This document shows, piece by piece, positions 43,319-51,930 of a DNA stretch of 64,000 nucleotides. This DNA is from CAWIKY01 sp963836905. Its GTDB lineage: Bacteria > Pseudomonadota > Alphaproteobacteria > Caulobacterales > Hyphomonadaceae. How positions within the stretch are numbered: the stretch's first letter is position 1; every line of letters starts with the position of its first letter. Below the pieces are notes generated by a model. It was given only the letters and a program-made list of their open reading frames with translations. It made no database searches and was not told the DNA's origin. The translations under genes and the position numbers were made by a program. The stretch is from the NCBI GenBank assembly GCA_963836905.1, contig CAWIKY010000006.1:868001-932000 (forward strand), given 5' to 3'.

Positions 43319-46300
43319 ATGTTCAGCGCCATAGCAAAAGGGCATTCGCGCAAGCGTATCGTGCTGTGGCTTTGCGCGGCTGTACTGATGCTCGTGCTGA
43401 TCGTGATTGCGGGTGTATGGTTACTCAGGCTCCCGATTGCCGAACATTATGTCCGTTCTGTGTGCGACACTAAAAAGATTACATGCGATGCGCAGATTAC
43501 GCGTCTCGATCTGTCAGGTATCACCGCCCGGACTATAGAGATCGATGGACCGGACGGGCAAGGGCAAAGTGTCACGGCGGCTGAGATTGACCTTGTCTGG
43601 GAAGGCTTTTTTCAACCGACTATAAAGCGCGTTCGGTTGGAGGAGCCCGTCATCAGGGCGAATTATGCCCGGGGGAGGTTCACCCTGTATGGTGTTCAGC
43701 CCCTGTTTCCCGAAAACTCGGGTACAGGCGCGCAGGACTTGCCGGAGATCCCGCCGGTCATCGTGGAAGGCGGTCGGCTGGAGGTTTCGACCCCGGCCGG
43801 GCTGGTGACGGGTAGCTTTGTTGCCGATATGGCCTCGCTGACGTCCGGGTCGTTCGATGCGTTTCTTGAGCCAGCGCGTCTCAGGCGCGGCGAGTCCTAT
43901 CTTGATCTGGAACGCGCCATCGTTCGCATCGATATCGAAGACGGGCGTCCGACCGGGGAACTCTCAGTCATTTCCTCCTCGGCCGAAATGGATGGATCGG
44001 GCGTCTCAAACCTCGCTGTGGCACTTGATCTCTCAGCGCTCGGAGACCGTCCGGGTGATACGGCTGTTGTCTGGAACGCGTCGGCAAGCAGCGTGACGGT
44101 GCCCGGTACGACGTTGCGGGAGTTTTCCACCGAGGGCCGCGCCACGCTGACATCCTTTACGGCGAGGGACCCGCTGCATGCGAAACTGTCCACCCTCTCC
44201 GGCGCCGCAAAGGCTGGTTTGGCAAGTGCGCGTGGCATTGATTTGCAGGCATTCAGCATCACGGCTGATCTCGCGCGGCAGGAGGACCGCTTTAGCGGGA
44301 CCCTCGCTGCTGAAGGCGATGTGTCCGGCGACAGCATTGGTCGCTATCAGGGCGCCGTTCTCGCCGGGGATGCGTCGTTTGATGCCGCCCGACCGCTTGA
44401 AGGTCTGGTCGATTTCGAAGGCGGTGTGTCGGTAGAGAACGGCTCACTGCCTGAGACGGTGCTTTCTCAGATGTTCCCGCTGCCAGCCCTGCCTGATCCG
44501 CTGTCTGCTCATGGCAGCTGGTTGGAAGGCCGACTGAAAGCGGCCTTGCAGTCCTTTTCGGTTGGGCTTGAGGGCAGGGTGTCCTTCGATCCGTCCGAAG
44601 ACCAGTTCGACTATACTCTGACAGCACCCTTGGCATTCGTCAGCAGGACAGCTCCGATGACTGTCAGGCTCGCTTCCTCGCGCAAGACCGATCTCATCAG
44701 CGGCGATCAGGACAGGCTCTCTGCGGGCGTAAAGGGACGTGTCGATATCGGCCGTAGTTTCGATCTCGACTGGACATCCTCGGATATTGCGGTCGACTGG
44801 AAACGGGGCGTGTTCGATGCGCGTTTGACGAACCTGTCGCTTGCGCCCTGGACCGTCGAAGACCGGGCCCTCTCACTGCGGCTTCCCGTTGTCGCCACGC
44901 AGCGCGCAGAAGATTCAACGCTGTTAAGCCTGCGCGGACTGGTCGGCTATCAGGGCGACTTGCCGGGCCTTGAGCGATTTGACGGCACAGTCTCTGCGGA
45001 CCTGCTGGCGATGGAGGCTGAGTCCGGCTGGCTCGTCAAACTCGCCGAGGCCACGTGTGCCGAACTGGATATCAATGCACTGCAGGCATCAGGCGTCTCG
45101 ATTGGTGGATTTTCGACGAACGCCTGCGCACCCGGTGGACGCATCTTCCGCAGGAATGCGAACGGGTTGGCCGGACGGGTATCCTTCTCCAGTCTGGACA
45201 TACCCTTTGAGACCGACGGGTTCAGCGGTGGCCTCGGTCTTGCCAAACCTCAGCTCGACTGGGCGGTAACCAGCAGAGGCATCGATCTAACCATAAAGAG
45301 CGAGCGGGTTTCGAGCGCTATGGAAACGGAGGACGCCCGTTATGAGCCGGTCTTTTCCATGGTGGATATAAGCCTGAAAAACAGAAAGTCGGGCCTGGAA
45401 GCGTCCGGAACGATCGGCGCGCTTGAGCCCGGCCTGGCGAATTTACCGGTAGTGATCTCAGCGAGCGATCTTGCCTTTGCAGGCAAGATCGGTGCGGACG
45501 GTCCGGCTTTCGGCATTGATGGGGGGCAGGTGCAGATTACGAGTGTGGTGGAGGACGGCGGGCCGGTCTTCGAACCTTTGGTTCTGAAAGCGGAGGGTCG
45601 GTTTGAAATGGACCGACTTGTCATGAATGGCACACTTGCGGGAGTATCCGGCGACCAGAGCTACGGAACCCTCGAGCTGATCCACAACGTGTCCGAAGGC
45701 GCCGGTTCGGCTGTCTTCGATAGCAAGAGCCTGCGCTTTGCCCCGGATGGCCTGCAGCCTTACGACCTTACCGAAAAGCTGCGCGGTCTGGCGGTCGATA
45801 CAACCGGGCAGATTACCGCGCTGGCCAAGGCCGCCTGGTCGAGCGAAGGCTTGACGACATCCGGCGAGCTTGGACTGCGTAATCTTTCTTTTTCGACCTT
45901 CAGGCTTGGCCGTATTGAAGGCGTTTCCGGTACGATCAAGTTCACCGATCTGCTGGCTGTCGAAAGTGAACCCGAGCAACTGGTGACTATAGACGTAATC
46001 AATCTGACGCCGGATCTGGTCTTGCAGGACGGCCGGATACAGCTGTCACTTCAGGGTCCGGGGGCAGCACGTCTGGACGGTGCGGTCTGGCCGTTTGCCG
46101 GCGGAACGCTGAGGATAGATCCGACGACCTGGAAGACTGACGCGGCATTGCAGCAGGTAGCGATCAGCGTGGAAAGGATGAAGGCAGAAGAGATCCTGAA
46201 GATTTTCAAGGTTCCTGACCTTGAAGTGACGGGCACATTGTCGGGCAGGTTCCCAATCGAGATCGACGGCGCGAGTGCTATTATAAGAGATGCCCGTCTC

Positions 46301-46657
46301 GAAGCGCTGGGTGACGGGCGTATCTCGTATACCGGGCAGGCAGGTGAAGACGCCTCTACAGCGGACCGGTATGCCAAACTGACATTCGATGCGTTGAAGA
46401 ATTTCCAGTATGAAGTGCTGTCGCTGACGGCAGACGGGAGCCTGACAGGCCAGATGATGCTGAAGCTTGGACTGGCGGGACGCAATCCGGACGTTCTTGA
46501 GGGGCAGGCCTTCAACCTGAACATTTCTCTCGATTCCGATCTTGCAAAGCTGATACGCTCCGGTCGGATGGCCCTGTCATCGGATGCGTCACGTGATGCG
46601 GTTGCCGAGTTGGTCCGGGAGCGTCAGACGCAGCAAGGCGCTGCGGGTGGCGATTGA
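43319..46657 (+). CDS. ydbH: YdbH-family AsmA-like lipid transport protein
   Basis: A 1112-residue protein with one N-terminal membrane helix (residues about 17-37, WLCAAVLMLVLIVIAGVW) and a very long beta-rich periplasmic part, as in AsmA-like bridges. The C-terminal region (PFAGGTLRIDPTTWKTD, LKIFKVPDLEVTGTLSGRFP) matches the YdbH dicarboxylate-transport-named domain. In E. coli YdbH, with TamB and YhdP, carries phospholipids to the outer membrane. The call is strengthened by ynbE and ydbL directly downstream. Confidence 0.92.
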   Translation: MFSAIAKGHSRKRIVLWLCAAVLMLVLIVIAGVWLLRLPIAEHYVRSVCDTKKITCDAQITRLDLSGITARTIEIDGPDGQGQSVTAAEIDLVWEGFFQPTIKRVRLEEPVIRANYARGRFTLYGVQPLFPENSGTGAQDLPEIPPVIVEGGRLEVSTPAGLVTGSFVADMASLTSGSFDAFLEPARLRRGESYLDLERAIVRIDIEDGRPTGELSVISSSAEMDGSGVSNLAVALDLSALGDRPGDTAVVWNASASSVTVPGTTLREFSTEGRATLTSFTARDPLHAKLSTLSGAAKAGLASARGIDLQAFSITADLARQEDRFSGTLAAEGDVSGDSIGRYQGAVLAGDASFDAARPLEGLVDFEGGVSVENGSLPETVLSQMFPLPALPDPLSAHGSWLEGRLKAALQSFSVGLEGRVSFDPSEDQFDYTLTAPLAFVSRTAPMTVRLASSRKTDLISGDQDRLSAGVKGRVDIGRSFDLDWTSSDIAVDWKRGVFDARLTNLSLAPWTVEDRALSLRLPVVATQRAEDSTLLSLRGLVGYQGDLPGLERFDGTVSADLLAMEAESGWLVKLAEATCAELDINALQASGVSIGGFSTNACAPGGRIFRRNANGLAGRVSFSSLDIPFETDGFSGGLGLAKPQLDWAVTSRGIDLTIKSERVSSAMETEDARYEPVFSMVDISLKNRKSGLEASGTIGALEPGLANLPVVISASDLAFAGKIGADGPAFGIDGGQVQITSVVEDGGPVFEPLVLKAEGRFEMDRLVMNGTLAGVSGDQSYGTLELIHNVSEGAGSAVFDSKSLRFAPDGLQPYDLTEKLRGLAVDTTGQITALAKAAWSSEGLTTSGELGLRNLSFSTFRLGRIEGVSGTIKFTDLLAVESEPEQLVTIDVINLTPDLVLQDGRIQLSLQGPGAARLDGAVWPFAGGTLRIDPTTWKTDAALQQVAISVERMKAEEILKIFKVPDLEVTGTLSGRFPIEIDGASAIIRDARLEALGDGRISYTGQAGEDASTADRYAKLTFDALKNFQYEVLSLTADGSLTGQMMLKLGLAGRNPDVLEGQAFNLNISLDSDLAKLIRSGRMALSSDASRDAVAELVRERQTQQGAAGGD

Positions 46658-46688
46658 CGTAAGCCCTGCAAGGGCCAATCTATGAACC

Positions 46689-46895
46689 ATGATGATTGTG
46701 AGATGCCTGATGACGACAAGACTGCTTTTGCTTGTGGCACCTGTGTTGGCGGTTGCCTGTACGCCAACCGTGCGTGTTGCGGCACCGACCGAGCCGATTA
46801 CTATCAACCTGAACGTCAAGATCGATCAGGAAGTTCGAGTGAAGCTCGACCGTGAGGTTGAGGCTCTCATCGCTGACAACCCTGATATCTTCTAG
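46689..46895 (+). CDS. ynbE: YnbE-family lipoprotein
   Basis: A 68-residue lipoprotein. The mature sequence CTPTVRVAAPTEPITINLNV-KIDQEVRVKLDREVEAL is very close in pattern to E. coli YnbE. In E. coli YnbE sits in the outer membrane and pairs with the C-terminus of YdbH. The lipobox (AVAC) is slightly off consensus. Starts at 46689, 46692 or 46710 are all possible; the last gives MTTRLLLLVAPVLAVAC, a normal signal length. Confidence 0.9.
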   Translation: MMIVRCLMTTRLLLLVAPVLAVACTPTVRVAAPTEPITINLNVKIDQEVRVKLDREVEALIADNPDIF

Positions 46896-46917
46896 TCTTC
46901 CCGAGGGGACAAACTCC

Positions 46918-47277
46918 ATGATCCGACACATTCTTACATTTCTGGCAGTCGGCATGACGGTGCTGGCGCTTTCGCTATCGTCTCCGGCGGCTCAGGCGGG
47001 CGATCCGGTCATTGACGCCGCGAAAGAGCGCGGAACCGTCGGTGAGCAGATTTCCGGGTATCTTGCTATTGTAGACGGCGCGGATGCCGATCCTGCGACC
47101 CGTCGAAAGGTGAACGAGATCAACGCTCTTCGTCGGCAGGCCTATGAAGGTGTTGTCGCAAGCACAGGTGAGAGCCTTGATGCCGTGGCCCGGGTTACCG
47201 GCGAAAAGCTGGTCAGGGAAGCTGAAACCGGCACGTTTGTCTTTGACGACAGCGATCGGTGGGTCCGCAAGCCGTGA
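46918..47277 (+). CDS. ydbL: YdbL-family (DUF1318) periplasmic protein
   Basis: A 119-residue exported protein: signal peptide ending at AAQA-GDP, then VIDAAKERGTVGEQISGYLA and VNEINALRRQAYEGVVAST, the DUF1318 core. In E. coli YdbL modulates the YdbH-YnbE pair. GAGGGG lies about 8-10 bases before the ATG. The stop TGA overlaps the GTG start of the next small gene (GTGA). Confidence 0.92.
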   Translation: MIRHILTFLAVGMTVLALSLSSPAAQAGDPVIDAAKERGTVGEQISGYLAIVDGADADPATRRKVNEINALRRQAYEGVVASTGESLDAVARVTGEKLVREAETGTFVFDDSDRWVRKP

Positions 47278-47516
47278 AGGCGCGCGCGCTCACCATATCC
47301 GCCGTTGTTGCGGCATTGGTAACTGCGCTCGCCATCCTCGCCGTGGTGTTCGGCGGGTTTCTCGAGCCGGTCGAGATTTCGGCTCACGGCTATTTTGCGT
47401 TCGGACTGGCAACTATTCTCTGCCTTGCCGTGTCTGTGGGCCTGTTTGCCTTGTTGTTTCACAGCGCAAGATCCGGCCAAGACGATATTTCTGACTATCA
47501 GGACAACCCGAACTAG
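47274..47516 (+). CDS. small two-helix membrane protein coupled to ydbL (80 aa)
   Basis: An 80-residue protein with two hydrophobic helices (ALTISAVVAALVTALAILAV and GYFAFGLATILCLAVSVGLF) and a short acidic tail. The GTG start lies within the ydbL stop, so it is read by translational coupling and belongs to the ydbH operon. This fourth member is not part of the E. coli operon as I know it. Family not recognised. Confidence 0.75.
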   Translation: MKARALTISAVVAALVTALAILAVVFGGFLEPVEISAHGYFAFGLATILCLAVSVGLFALLFHSARSGQDDISDYQDNPN

Positions 47517-47612
47517 GCGCAGGGACTGGCCAAGGCAGGTTCCTCTGGGCATGGTCGGGCAGCTGATTCGCATGACATCGGTGACTGTCCAATCGAGAAA
47601 CGGAACTTTGCA

Positions 47613-48251
47613 ATGGCTATGGATGCTGCGCGGCTCGCCTCACTCGTGACTTCACGGGTATGTCATGATCTGAGTGGCTCCATCTCTCCGGCAACGACGG
47701 CCGTCGATCTGCTTCAGGACGACAGCGATCCGGAAATGCAGGCACACGCGAAGATCCTTCTTGAGGATTCGATCCTGCAAGCCAGGCGCAAGCTGGAGTT
47801 TCTGAGATATGCGTTCGGGTCCATGGGCACGAACGAGAGCGCCGCGGATATGCGCGAAGCGCGTGCTTTCACCGATGCTTACCTCATCAACAAGCGGGTT
47901 GGGCTTGAATGGGATATCGGTGACGCGAACCTGAACTTTCAACAGGTAAAGGTTCTGATGCAATTGGCGATGGTGGCCTTTGCCTGCCTGTCAATCGATG
48001 GCTCGGTCGTTCTATCCGTGCGGCCTGCAGCTGAAGCCGGTCGTTTCGATCTCGCCGCGACGGCACGCAGCCGCAAGGCGGAACTGCGTCAGCCTGTTGC
48101 CGATGCGTTGAACGGACAGGAGCCGGAACATGGCTGGAGCGGGCGTAATATTCAGCCCTATCTGGCATCCGTGCTCGTAGGCGAACGCGGCGGCACCATC
48201 GACATTCGAAATGAGGACGATCAAATCGTCTTCACCGCAACGAACATGTAG
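47613..48251 (+). CDS. chpT: histidine phosphotransferase ChpT
   Basis: A 212-residue phosphotransferase that in Caulobacter passes phosphate from CckA to CtrA and CpdR. The phospho-His is in SRVCHDLSGSISPATTAVDL (His18), followed by the second helix LEDSILQARRKLEFLRYAFG and a degenerate Bergerat-type C-domain that lacks ATP-binding boxes, as in ChpT. It has a weak GGAA ribosome site. Its place four genes from ctrA supports the call. Confidence 0.92.
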   Translation: MAMDAARLASLVTSRVCHDLSGSISPATTAVDLLQDDSDPEMQAHAKILLEDSILQARRKLEFLRYAFGSMGTNESAADMREARAFTDAYLINKRVGLEWDIGDANLNFQQVKVLMQLAMVAFACLSIDGSVVLSVRPAAEAGRFDLAATARSRKAELRQPVADALNGQEPEHGWSGRNIQPYLASVLVGERGGTIDIRNEDDQIVFTATNM

Positions 48252-48366
48252 TCGGTCTGGGTTTCAGAGGCCGGCCCGCACCGCTTCCGAAGCAAAAAAT
48301 TAAGGGTAATTGGTCAACTCTCCGGTCCTGTAGCTGCCCCTCGTGGCCCGGCCGGATCGCAACCCT

Positions 48367-49620
48367 ATGGACGACCTCCTGAGCGAGTTTTTGACGGAAA
48401 CAGCCGGAGCGCTGAACCTGGTCGATGCGCGTCTGGTGGATCTGGAAGCCGGATCGCAAGATGTGGCTTCCCTGAATGCGGTGCTGCGGCTTGTCCATAC
48501 AATCAAGGGGACGTGCGGCTTTCTGAACCTGCCGAAGCTTGAAGCGTTGACGCATGCCGGGGAAAGTCTGCTGGTCATGCTCCGCGATCGCGGCCAGGCG
48601 GCTACGCCAGACGCGGTTCGGCTCGTTCTCTTGATGACCGACAGGATCAGGACCATGCTGGCCTGCCTTCGGCAAACACGGGTCGAGTGCGATATCGATG
48701 ACAGTGAGCTGATTGCGTCTCTCGAATCCTTCTCTCCAGATACTAATTCGCCGCCGTTGGTCCTACGGGGCACATGGTCCGAGGGCAGCGTTTCGGGTCT
48801 GGACACAGGAGATGACTGTAGCGATCAGGTGTTCGATCACGTCGGGAGCCGCCTGAAACGCACGCAGGCCCGAATGCTGGATCTGCTTCAGGACCTGTCC
48901 CCGTCTTCGGCGAGCGACTCTCTCAAACGCCTTGCGGATGCCGCAAAGCGTTTGGAAAGTGACGTGATGGTTTCGCAGTGCATACCGGTCGAGCAGATGT
49001 GGCGCAGGCTTCCTCCGATGGTGGAAGATATCGCTCGGGCACTGAAAAAGCCGATCTCTCTGACGATGGAGGGAGGCGACACCCAAATCGACCTCCATGC
49101 TGTGGAGCCGGTTCGTAACGCAATTGCTCAGAGCGTGCGAAACGCCTGCGATCATGGCATTGAATTGCCTTCGGTCAGACGCTCATGCGGCAAACCGGAG
49201 GCCGGAACCCTTACGCTACGGGCGGGCCGTGACGGGCCTCTTTTGTCGGTCGAAATTGAGGACGACGGAGCCGGGCTGGATGTTGCGCACATAAAGTGGA
49301 GCGCACTGGAGACGGGGAAGATCACGCCGACGGATGCTGCCCGCATGACGGATGAAGAGGTCCGGGACCTGATCTTTCGACCGGGTGTATCGACGGCGCA
49401 AACCGTTACAACGCTTTCCGGTCGCGGCGTTGGAATGGATGTGGTGAGGGCAGGACTGGCGCAAATTGGCGCAACCGTCTCCCTGAGATCTGACCCCGGT
49501 CAGGGCGTATGCGTTACGCTTCTGGTTCCGGTGAATGATTTGTCTCAAACCGGAGGCCAGACAAGCGCTGAGACCGGTTCGCCGCATATGCGCGAGAGCG
49601 CGCGCTCGTCAATTTCATGA
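48367..49620 (+). CDS. CheA-like kinase: Hpt, P3 and P4 domains, no CheW-like P5
   Basis: A 417-residue kinase. Hpt domain at residues about 1-105 with LRLVHTIKGTCGFLNLPKLE (phospho-His); a CheA dimerisation-like part with SQCIPVEQMWRRLPPMVEDI; then the catalytic P4 domain with SVRNACDHGIELPS, EDDGAGLD and TLSGRGVGMDVVR. The protein ends soon after P4 (VCVTLLVPV), so the CheW-like P5 domain of normal CheA is absent, and no P2 is seen. It therefore cannot dock CheW in the usual way. ATG 48367 matches the usual start MDDLLSEFLTET; a GTG at 48343 is in frame. Likely target: the CheY-like protein downstream. Confidence 0.88.
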   Translation: MDDLLSEFLTETAGALNLVDARLVDLEAGSQDVASLNAVLRLVHTIKGTCGFLNLPKLEALTHAGESLLVMLRDRGQAATPDAVRLVLLMTDRIRTMLACLRQTRVECDIDDSELIASLESFSPDTNSPPLVLRGTWSEGSVSGLDTGDDCSDQVFDHVGSRLKRTQARMLDLLQDLSPSSASDSLKRLADAAKRLESDVMVSQCIPVEQMWRRLPPMVEDIARALKKPISLTMEGGDTQIDLHAVEPVRNAIAQSVRNACDHGIELPSVRRSCGKPEAGTLTLRAGRDGPLLSVEIEDDGAGLDVAHIKWSALETGKITPTDAARMTDEEVRDLIFRPGVSTAQTVTTLSGRGVGMDVVRAGLAQIGATVSLRSDPGQGVCVTLLVPVNDLSQTGGQTSAETGSPHMRESARSSIS

Positions 49621-49674
49621 GTTTCCGAAAGAATTACGGGGTTCGCGGGAAAAGCAAAAAATGGGGAAACAGAA

Positions 49675-50046
49675 ATGAATGAATGCCTGATCGTTGATGA
49701 CTCCCGCGTTGTGCGCATGGTTGCCAAACGCATACTGGAAGACCTCGCCTTCAAGACCACTGAAGCGGCCGATGGCGCCGAAGCACTTGCGGCTTGCCGT
49801 GAACGCATGCCGGACGCGATTCTGCTCGACTGGAATATGCCGGTGATGAACGGTCTGGACTTTCTCAGGGCCTTGAGACGGGAGCCCGGCGGCGCAAACC
49901 CCGTTGTCGTATTCTGCACAACAGAGAACGATTCGTCCCATATAGCGGAAGCTATCAGATCAGGCGCCAACGAGTACGTGATGAAGCCGTTCGATAGCGA
50001 CATCATCACTTCCAAATTTGTCGAAACAGGTCTGGTTCCAGCGTAG
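49675..50046 (+). CDS. CheY-like single-domain response regulator
   Basis: A 123-residue receiver with no output domain. The acidic pocket is VDDSR (Asp8, Asp9), the phospho-site is LLDWNMPVMNG (Asp52), the switch Thr is in VVVFCTTEND and the Lys is in EYVMKPFD. It could act on the flagellar motor or as a relay like DivK. Its place between a CheA-like kinase and CheR suggests it is that kinase's partner. Confidence 0.92.
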   Translation: MNECLIVDDSRVVRMVAKRILEDLAFKTTEAADGAEALAACRERMPDAILLDWNMPVMNGLDFLRALRREPGGANPVVVFCTTENDSSHIAEAIRSGANEYVMKPFDSDIITSKFVETGLVPA

Positions 50047-50116
50047 ATCGGTGTATATTCGGACTTTGCGATTTGCTTGACCGGTGACGCGCAGCCAGAT
50101 TGTACGGGAGGGCAGA

Positions 50117-50953
50117 GTGAAGGTTGAAGACATCGATTTCGTTTCCGCACTCCTGAAGAAGCGGTCCGGTATCAATGTGAGCCGGTCGAAGCAGTATCTG
50201 TTCGAGGCACGGCTCGCGCCACTGGCGCGCCGTGAAGGATTTGACGGCATCGACGATCTGGTATCGGTCGCGCGTACCCGGAAAGATGAACGTCTTCTGG
50301 TAGCGATCATCGAAGTGATGACGACCAACGAGACTTATTTCTTCCGCGACCGTGCGTCTTTCGAGCACCTGAAGACAAGTGTGCTTCCTGACATCGCGCG
50401 CCGCAAGAACGGTGCACCCGTACGTATCCTGTGTGCCGGGTGTTCGACCGGCCAGGAACCCTATTCAATCGCAATGATGGTACACGCGCAGCCGGAGCTT
50501 CTGGCCGGATCGGTGCTGGAAATCATCGCTACAGATATTTCAAGGTCGGTTCTCACGAAGGCCCGGACGGGAGCCTACACCCAGTTCGAGGTGCAGCGCG
50601 GTCTTCCGATCGGCTTGCTGATGGAGAATTTCACGCAGAGCAGCGATATCTGGACAATCGTTCCGCAGATCCAGTCCCGCGTCGAGTTTCGCCAGCACAA
50701 TCTGATGGATCCGCTCGATACGCTTGGCGAGTTCGATATCATCCTGTGCCGGAATGTGATGATCTACTTCGATATTGAGACCAAACGGGATGTTCTGGGT
50801 AGGCTGACCCCCGCTATTCTGCCAGGCGGTTGCCTTATGCTAGGAGCGGCGGAGACGCTGGTTGGCCTCTCATCGGCGTTCACGACCGGAAAGGATCATC
50901 GCGGTATTTTCATGAAATTGCCGGCGGCGGGAGCGGCTACAAGAGCCGCTTGA
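50117..50953 (+). CDS. cheR: chemoreceptor methyltransferase CheR
   Basis: A 278-residue SAM-dependent enzyme that methylates glutamates of chemoreceptors. The N-terminal helical domain (FVSALLKKRSGINVSRSKQY, MTTNETYFFRD) is followed by the SAM site RILCAGCSTGQEPYSIAM and ILCRNVMIYFD. GTG 50117 is chosen because GGGAGG lies 6 bases upstream. No cheB, cheW or receptor gene is in the window, which is odd for a complete adaptation system. Confidence 0.94.
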   Translation: MKVEDIDFVSALLKKRSGINVSRSKQYLFEARLAPLARREGFDGIDDLVSVARTRKDERLLVAIIEVMTTNETYFFRDRASFEHLKTSVLPDIARRKNGAPVRILCAGCSTGQEPYSIAMMVHAQPELLAGSVLEIIATDISRSVLTKARTGAYTQFEVQRGLPIGLLMENFTQSSDIWTIVPQIQSRVEFRQHNLMDPLDTLGEFDIILCRNVMIYFDIETKRDVLGRLTPAILPGGCLMLGAAETLVGLSSAFTTGKDHRGIFMKLPAAGAATRAA

Positions 50954-50984
50954 TAGCTAGTCAAGGCAATGTTGCTCCCAAACG

Positions 50985-51017
50985 AAAAAAAGCCGACGCG
51001 TCATGCGTCGGCTTTTT
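50985..51017. terminator. bidirectional rho-independent terminator between cheR and ctrA
   Basis: A 9-bp stem AGCCGACGC / GCGTCGGCT with loop GTCAT is flanked by six A on the left and four to five T on the right, so it works on both strands. It separates the convergent cheR and ctrA units. Confidence 0.92.
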
Positions 51018-51043
51018 GCTGTGGGGCAGGGTGTCCGGAAGCG

Positions 51044-51751
51044 TCAGGCGGCTTCTTCTTCCTTGACCTGATTGGGGTTGGGGTCGCGCAGCACATAGCC
51101 GCGTCCCCAGACAGTCTCGATGTAGTGATTGCCCTTGGTGGCAACCGCGAGCTTCTTGCGCAGCTTGCAGATGAATACGTCGATGATCTTCAGTTCCGGC
51201 TCGTCCATTCCGCCATACAGGTGGTTAAGGAACATTTCCTTGGTGAGGGTTGCGCCTTTCCGAAGGGAAAGAAGCTCGAACATCTGATATTCCTTGCCGG
51301 TCAGGTGCACGCGGTTCTTGTCCACTTCCACCGTCTTGGAATCGAGGTTCACAAGGATTTCGCCGGTACGGATGACGCTCTCGGCATGACCCTTGGAGCG
51401 GCGAACGATCGCGGTAATCCGCGCGATCAGCTCATCCTTGTTGAATGGCTTTGTCAGATAATCGTCAGCGCCATAGCCGAGCGTCTTGACCTTGGCTTCA
51501 ATGTCCGGATTGCCGGAAAGGATCAGCACCGGCGTGTTCACGCGGCCGACCCGAAGCTGTTTCAGAACGTCGAAACCGGAAATATCCGGAAGATCGAGGT
51601 CCAGAATGATAATGTCGTATTCATAGACCTTGCCGAGGTCCACGCCCTCTTCGCCCAGGTCCGTCTGGTAAATATTGAACCCTGCCGCTTTCAGCATCAG
51701 CTCGATGCTGCGAGCGACCTGATTGTCGTCTTCAATCAATAGAACGCGCAT
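51044..51751 (-). CDS. ctrA: cell-cycle master response regulator CtrA
   Basis: A 235-residue OmpR-type regulator. Receiver: EDD at 7-9, phospho-site LDLDLPDISGF (Asp51), switch LSGN, Lys in LTKPFNKDEL. DNA-binding winged helix: VHLTGKEYQMFELLSLRKGA, FICKLRKKLAVATKGNHYIE and WGRGYVLRDP. It is nearly identical in pattern to Caulobacter CtrA, and the end EEEAA recalls the C-terminal Ala-Ala needed for ClpXP decay. GGGAG lies 8 bases before the ATG. It is divergent from fliI, with GANTC and TTAA sites between. Confidence 0.98.
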   Translation of the reverse strand: MRVLLIEDDNQVARSIELMLKAAGFNIYQTDLGEEGVDLGKVYEYDIIILDLDLPDISGFDVLKQLRVGRVNTPVLILSGNPDIEAKVKTLGYGADDYLTKPFNKDELIARITAIVRRSKGHAESVIRTGEILVNLDSKTVEVDKNRVHLTGKEYQMFELLSLRKGATLTKEMFLNHLYGGMDEPELKIIDVFICKLRKKLAVATKGNHYIETVWGRGYVLRDPNPNQVKEEEAA

Positions 51752-51764
51752 CGTGTCGTCTCCC

Positions 51765-51769
51765 GAATC
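51765..51769. promoter_or_regulatory. GANTC (CcrM-type) site upstream of ctrA
   Basis: GAATC lies 14 bases before the ctrA start codon. In Caulobacter a GANTC site in the ctrA P1 promoter couples transcription to DNA methylation. The short distance to the ATG here puts it in the leader rather than the -35, so a similar role is only a guess. Confidence 0.4.
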
Positions 51770-51791
51770 TGTCCCAGCGTAACGTCACTTT

Positions 51792-51880
51792 GTTAACCCT
51801 GCCAAAAGAAACAGCAGATGCACAACAAAAGGTTAACGGCCCGGGGTTTCTCCATATTCCAGCAGCAGGAACATATTAAC
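51792..51880. promoter_or_regulatory. three GTTAAC/TTAAC half-sites between ctrA and fliI (candidate CtrA sites)
   Basis: TTAAC occurs at 51793, 51833 and 51876 in a 180-base gap. CtrA binds TTAA-N7-TTAA or half-sites like TTAACCAT. None of the three has a second TTAA at exactly 7 bases, so only half-site binding could apply. Confidence 0.35.
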
Positions 51881-51930
51881 GGCTGCTTCATGCGGTTTGG
51901 GCAAGAGTCGGCGCAAACGGGAACCCGCAA

